Below are positions 7,293 to 9,605 of a stretch of 9,605 nt of DNA, in pieces. The notes below the pieces were generated by a model. It was given only the letters and a program-made list of their open reading frames with translations. It ran no database searches and had not been told where the DNA came from. The translations under genes and the position numbers were made by a program. Every line of letters starts with the position of its first letter. Within the stretch, counting starts at the first letter, position 1. This stretch comes from Clostridia bacterium (GTDB taxonomy: Bacteria > Bacillota > Clostridia > Christensenellales > CAG-1252): positions 1 through 9,605 of the forward strand of contig SACC01000036.1 of NCBI GenBank assembly GCA_009928745.1. The letters run 5' to 3'.

Positions 7293-8704
7293 CAATTAGC
7301 CCTCTTAATATTATTTTTTGCGATATTTTGCGGTCTATATTTTAATTGTTTGAGCGGAAATCTTATCATACTGTCCTTCAATTCACGTTTGCTAAAAAAT
7401 GACATAATCGGCACGCCGAAAGAGTTGATAGAACTAAGCTGCGCAAGCATAAAGGCTATTCCTGCGCCAATGCCTATTATGCCGAACGACGCGCCAAGAG
7501 CCAGAAAAACCAGACGATATATTGTGGTGAATTCGTTGAGGCTGGGTATAATGAAGCTCGTAACCGCGGTTAACGCGACAATAATAACAGTAGGCGCGCC
7601 GACTAGACCCGCTCGGACTGCCGCCTCGCCAATGATTAAGGCGCCGACAATGGAGACTGCCGAACCGATAGTTTTTGGGAGCCTTGTACCGGATTCTTTT
7701 AACAGCTCCAGCATAAGAATAAGGAAGAATATCTCAACTGCTTCGGGGAAGGGTGTTTTTTCTGATAGCGCCACAAGGCTGATTAAGAATGTGGAAGGCA
7801 ACATTTCCGCATTGAAGTTAATAATGCTTACGGAGAGTCCGGGCAGCAATATACTGATAAAAAGAGCAATCATCCTAAGCGCTCTAAGAAAGGAGGCAAA
7901 GAAGGTTCTATGATAATAATCCTCGGAAGAATGAATGTTTTCTATGAATAGTTCGGGTATTGTGAGCACGTGAGGCGTCCCGTCGCATATTATTGCCACC
8001 CGCCCTTCAAGAATTCTTGCAGCAACAATATCTGGTTTTTGGGTAAGACCTATACCTGATACTGTGGAGAAAGGATTTCTTTCAATGTATTGCTCAATGC
8101 TTCCCGATTCGAGAATTATGTCAATATCTATTTCGCCGAGTCTTTTCCTCACTTTGGCTAGAATATCCTCGTTAACTACACCGCCTATATATGCGATGAC
8201 AACAGCGGTATTGCTTTGCCTGCCGATTTTATATTTTTCGAATATTAGCCCCGCATTGCGGATTTTGCGGCGCAGAAGTGATGTATTGGTAACAAGGTCC
8301 TCATTGAAGCCTTCTCTGGGTCCTCTGGTGACATTCTCCGCTTCCGGACTTTCTACCGACCTTGTAGTCCACTTTCTAAAATCAATTATTAAGGCGTATC
8401 CGTTATAGCATAAGGCGACGCTGCCTTCCACAATTTTTGTTATTAGGTCATTAAAATCTTCAGCATCTTTGTAAGTGGTTTTAATGGCATTTCCAATATT
8501 ACCTTCAAAATCCAATGTCTTTATAGGAGTAATAATATCTCTATCCATTAGATCCTTATCTGTAAGCCCTTCAATATAAATAAGAAGCGCGGTATCCTCG
8601 GTAGTTTTGATTTTTTCGATATTTATATCAAAACTATTATTGAACGCCTGTTTTAATTTGTCATAAAGACCGTTAATATTTTTAAATTCCTCTACCTGTT
8701 GCAT
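7292..8704 (-). CDS. gerAA: GerA-type spore germination protein (germinant receptor A subunit)
   Basis: A 470-residue protein of the GerA family, slightly shorter than the usual 480-500, mainly because of a short C-terminal tail. Residues 1-260 form the soluble N-terminal part, containing RGPREGF (127-133) and the conserved EGRVAIICDGTPHVLTIP (233-250). Residues about 270-430 hold the membrane segments, with the family hallmark KESGTRLPKTIGSAVSIVGA (336-355). It is the first gene of the operon and should assemble with the B and C subunits in the spore inner membrane; work on Bacillus receptors indicates that A subunits form an oligomeric ion channel opened by germinant. The start at 8704 has AGAGGA at 8708-8713, rather close (3 nt) to the ATG. 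The stop overlaps the next start. No key segment is missing, so the receptor is probably functional. The symbol is a family label. Confidence 0.93.
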   Translation of the reverse strand: MQQVEEFKNINGLYDKLKQAFNNSFDINIEKIKTTEDTALLIYIEGLTDKDLMDRDIITPIKTLDFEGNIGNAIKTTYKDAEDFNDLITKIVEGSVALCYNGYALIIDFRKWTTRSVESPEAENVTRGPREGFNEDLVTNTSLLRRKIRNAGLIFEKYKIGRQSNTAVVIAYIGGVVNEDILAKVRKRLGEIDIDIILESGSIEQYIERNPFSTVSGIGLTQKPDIVAARILEGRVAIICDGTPHVLTIPELFIENIHSSEDYYHRTFFASFLRALRMIALFISILLPGLSVSIINFNAEMLPSTFLISLVALSEKTPFPEAVEIFFLILMLELLKESGTRLPKTIGSAVSIVGALIIGEAAVRAGLVGAPTVIIVALTAVTSFIIPSLNEFTTIYRLVFLALGASFGIIGIGAGIAFMLAQLSSINSFGVPIMSFFSKRELKDSMIRFPLKQLKYRPQNIAKNNIKRAN

Positions 8705-8782
8705 AATTCCTCTTGGTTAGTTTTTACAAATGCGCTAAAATTATCCAAATTTTTATAGATAAAATTTAGGATTTATGTAATA

Positions 8783-8816
8783 GGTTAAGTGATTGATTAA
8801 GTAATGGTAAAGTGAC
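8783..8816. repeat. Three phased direct repeats upstream of the ger operon
   Basis: GGTTAAGTGATT (8783-8794), GATTAAGTAAT (8795-8805) and GGTAAAGTGAC (8806-8816) follow one another head to tail with steps of 12 and 11 bp, consensus GRTWAAGTRAY. A more degenerate possible copy lies at 8770-8781. Spacing of about one helical turn is what tandem binding sites for a regulator look like. They lie 79-112 bp upstream of the GerA-type start codon and 61-94 bp upstream of the small gene on the other strand. AT-richness makes chance a real alternative. Confidence 0.4.
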
Positions 8817-8820
8817 GTCA
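8813..8820. promoter_or_regulatory. 8-bp perfect palindrome TGACGTCA in the ger upstream region
   Basis: TGACGTCA is perfectly self-complementary and overlaps the end of the third direct repeat. It could be part of an operator for either divergent gene. No bacterial regulator with this site is implied by the sequence, and 8-bp palindromes also arise by chance. Confidence 0.25.
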
Positions 8821-8863
8821 GTAACGTTCTTGACGAATTATATAAATAATTATTATTTCGGTT

Positions 8864-8870
8864 AAGGAGA
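8864..8870 (+). promoter_or_regulatory. Strong ribosome binding site of the 52-codon small gene
   Basis: AAGGAGA, whose AGGAG core ends 7 nt before the ATG at 8877, is one of the best Shine-Dalgarno matches in the window. It is the main reason for calling the small open frame a gene. An upstream TTGACG (8830-8835) with TATTAT (8851-8856) has only a 15-bp spacer and is a doubtful promoter. Confidence 0.7.
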
Positions 8871-8876
8871 ACATTT

Positions 8877-9035
8877 ATGCAAAAACTTGATATTGAAAAA
8901 AAAATGTTCGAGAAAGCAAGGAAGATTATTGAGCAAAATAATGCCGATGAGTCATGCCTAGCAAGATGCAAACATATTATGTTTATGCAAAAATATAGTA
9001 TATCGCCAAGGACACTGAAAGTGGGATTAAATTAA
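8877..9035 (+). CDS. Small hypothetical protein, 52 residues
   Basis: The frame opens at the ATG at 8877 with AAGGAGA at ideal spacing and closes with TAA at 9033-9035. The peptide starts MQKLDIEKKMFEKARKIIEQ, a charged amphipathic helix, continues with NNADESCLARCKHIMFMQK, which holds a Cys-x3-Cys pair (Cys27, Cys31), and ends in YSISPRTLKVGLN. There is no signal peptide or membrane segment, so a cytoplasmic protein rich in Lys and Glu is expected. I do not recognise a family. The gene is divergent from the ger operon and shares its 172-bp upstream region, so the two might be controlled together. It could be an intact small protein or the start of a longer gene cut short; the intact start signals and lack of a clear continuation leave both open. 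Confidence 0.6.
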   Translation: MQKLDIEKKMFEKARKIIEQNNADESCLARCKHIMFMQKYSISPRTLKVGLN

Positions 9036-9071
9036 TAAGAGATAGCGTATGAATTAGATAAGGAGTCGGAA

Positions 9072-9098
9072 TTGAAAATGGACATTTTATTGGCATAA
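9072..9098 (+). other. Orphan ribosome binding site with a 6-8 residue stub frame
   Basis: AAGGAG at 9060-9065 is followed by TTG at 9072 and ATG at 9078, then only GAC ATT TTA TTG GCA before TAA at 9096-9098. The start signals look like those of a real gene, but the frame encodes just LKMDILLA or MDILLA. It may be a leader-type peptide or, more likely, the remnant of a gene whose body was lost, next to the hypothetical gene converging from the right. Confidence 0.3.
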
Positions 9099-9102
9099 AT
9101 AA

Positions 9103-9605
9103 TTATATTCCCTTATTAAGTAAATTATTTTGAAAAACTAGCTCTATATATTTTTTGCTTTTCATAACAAATTTGAAAGGAGCATAACTGTCAGCTCCGG
9201 CAATATTTTTCAAAAATGGATAACATTCGGCTATATTATTATATTTTGAAACAAAACAATTAATGCCGTTTTGAATTTCTTCTATAATATATTTTGTTTC
9301 CTGTTCATTTTCAATAAATTCAAGTTTAACATTTTTGTTTTCGTCTAGATAGTATCCCTTTAACATTGGTTCTACAGAAGAAAAAAGATACTCAAAAAAT
9401 ATGTTATGATTTTTTGTTGAATCGTGAGTAAATAACAAATCCCGATTATGAGAAAAAGAGAAAGAAAATGAATTTAACTTTCCGTTTTGCAAAGCACACT
9501 CGCTTGAATCCGCTTCATCGTTTGAAAGGGTATTTGTTCCGATAATCATTCCGGTCAATTCAACATCGGAAAGCAAAATGTTTTTTAAATAGTATTGCAT
9601 TGATG
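9103..9605 (-). CDS. Hypothetical protein, AT-rich gene, 5' end possibly beyond the window
   Basis: On the minus strand the frame is open from the right window edge to TAA at 9103-9105. The first Met available is at 9600, giving 165 residues (MQYYLKNILLSDVELTG...), but the codon before it (TCA) is also open, so the true start may lie outside. The protein is soluble-looking, with no signal or membrane segment, a Ser/Phe-rich part (FSFSFSHN), an acidic helical middle (FIENEQETKYIIEEIQNGIN) and a C-terminal part with YPFLKNIAGADSYAPFKFV. I recognise no family or catalytic motif. Its base composition is visibly more AT-rich than the ger, MATE or lipoprotein genes, which hints at a different origin. 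It converges on the small gene and the stub frame. Confidence 0.6.
   Translation of the reverse strand, partial: SMQYYLKNILLSDVELTGMIIGTNTLSNDEADSSECALQNGKLNSFSFSFSHNRDLLFTHDSTKNHNIFFEYLFSSVEPMLKGYYLDENKNVKLEFIENEQETKYIIEEIQNGINCFVSKYNNIAECYPFLKNIAGADSYAPFKFVMKSKKYIELVFQNNLLNKGI

Noticed and set aside
7293..7295. TTG as start of the GerC-type gene
   Set aside because: It would add a single residue; the ATG one base before the end of the GerA stop has better spacing to AAGAGGG and gives the usual MKK lipoprotein start.
7350..7913. 187-codon open frame on the plus strand inside the GerA-type gene
   Set aside because: It lies antisense to the conserved membrane region of a clear GerA-family protein, has no ribosome binding site that I can see and encodes no recognisable protein; it is a by-product of the coding strand.
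8753..8971. 72-codon minus-strand frame overlapping the small gene
   Set aside because: It starts at a TTG with no ribosome binding site, has a composition expected from random AT-rich DNA, and conflicts with the better supported small gene on the plus strand.
9032..9119. TTAATAAG / CTTATTAA inverted repeats as ends of a small mobile element
   Set aside because: Only 8 bp of pure A/T-dominated sequence, with no target-site duplication seen; chance is the simplest explanation.
1..9605. CRISPR arrays, retrons, toxin-antitoxin pairs, phage or transposase genes
   Set aside because: I looked for spaced repeats, reverse transcriptase or recombinase motifs and paired small genes on both strands and saw none that hold up.

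Overview
The window looks like chromosomal DNA from an endospore-forming Firmicute, most likely a clostridial relative. Evidence: a complete three-gene germinant-receptor operon, clear AGGAG-type ribosome binding sites, a consensus vegetative promoter, a Gram-positive style lipoprotein signal, and moderately AT-rich DNA that becomes clearly more AT-rich after about 8.7 kb. Species cannot be named from this sequence.

Layout. (1) Positions 1-2163, minus strand: an unbroken 721-codon frame that starts with a lipoprotein signal peptide and runs off the left edge; no family recognised. (2) 2164-2368: divergent intergenic region with a perfect consensus promoter (TTGACA, 17 bp, TATAAT) and a perfect 15-bp palindrome for the next gene. 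(3) 2369-3151, plus strand: a MerR-family regulator with a GyrI-like effector-binding half. (4) 3415-4782, plus strand: a MATE-family multidrug exporter, whose only evident promoter would give an almost leaderless mRNA. (5) 4826-4857: a hairpin flanked by A and T tracts, able to terminate both converging transcription units. (6) 8704-4917, minus strand: a tightly packed ger operon in the order A-C-B (GerA-type subunit, GerC-type lipoprotein, GerB-type permease). (7) 8705-8876: intergenic region with phased direct repeats and an 8-bp palindrome. (8) 8877-9035, plus strand: a 52-codon small gene with a strong ribosome binding site and no recognised family. (9) 9072-9098: an orphan ribosome binding site followed by a 7-9 codon stub. 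(10) 9103 to the right edge, minus strand: an AT-rich hypothetical protein that may extend beyond the window.

How they may work together. The MerR regulator and MATE pump look like a drug-sensing and efflux cassette, with the regulator probably repressing itself through the palindrome. The ger operon would build a spore inner-membrane germinant receptor, used to sense nutrients when the spore wakes. The two modules converge on the shared terminator. I found no CRISPR array, tRNA, rRNA, insertion sequence or phage module. The least explained parts are the long lipoprotein at the left and the AT-rich small-gene region at the right, next to the ger promoter region.
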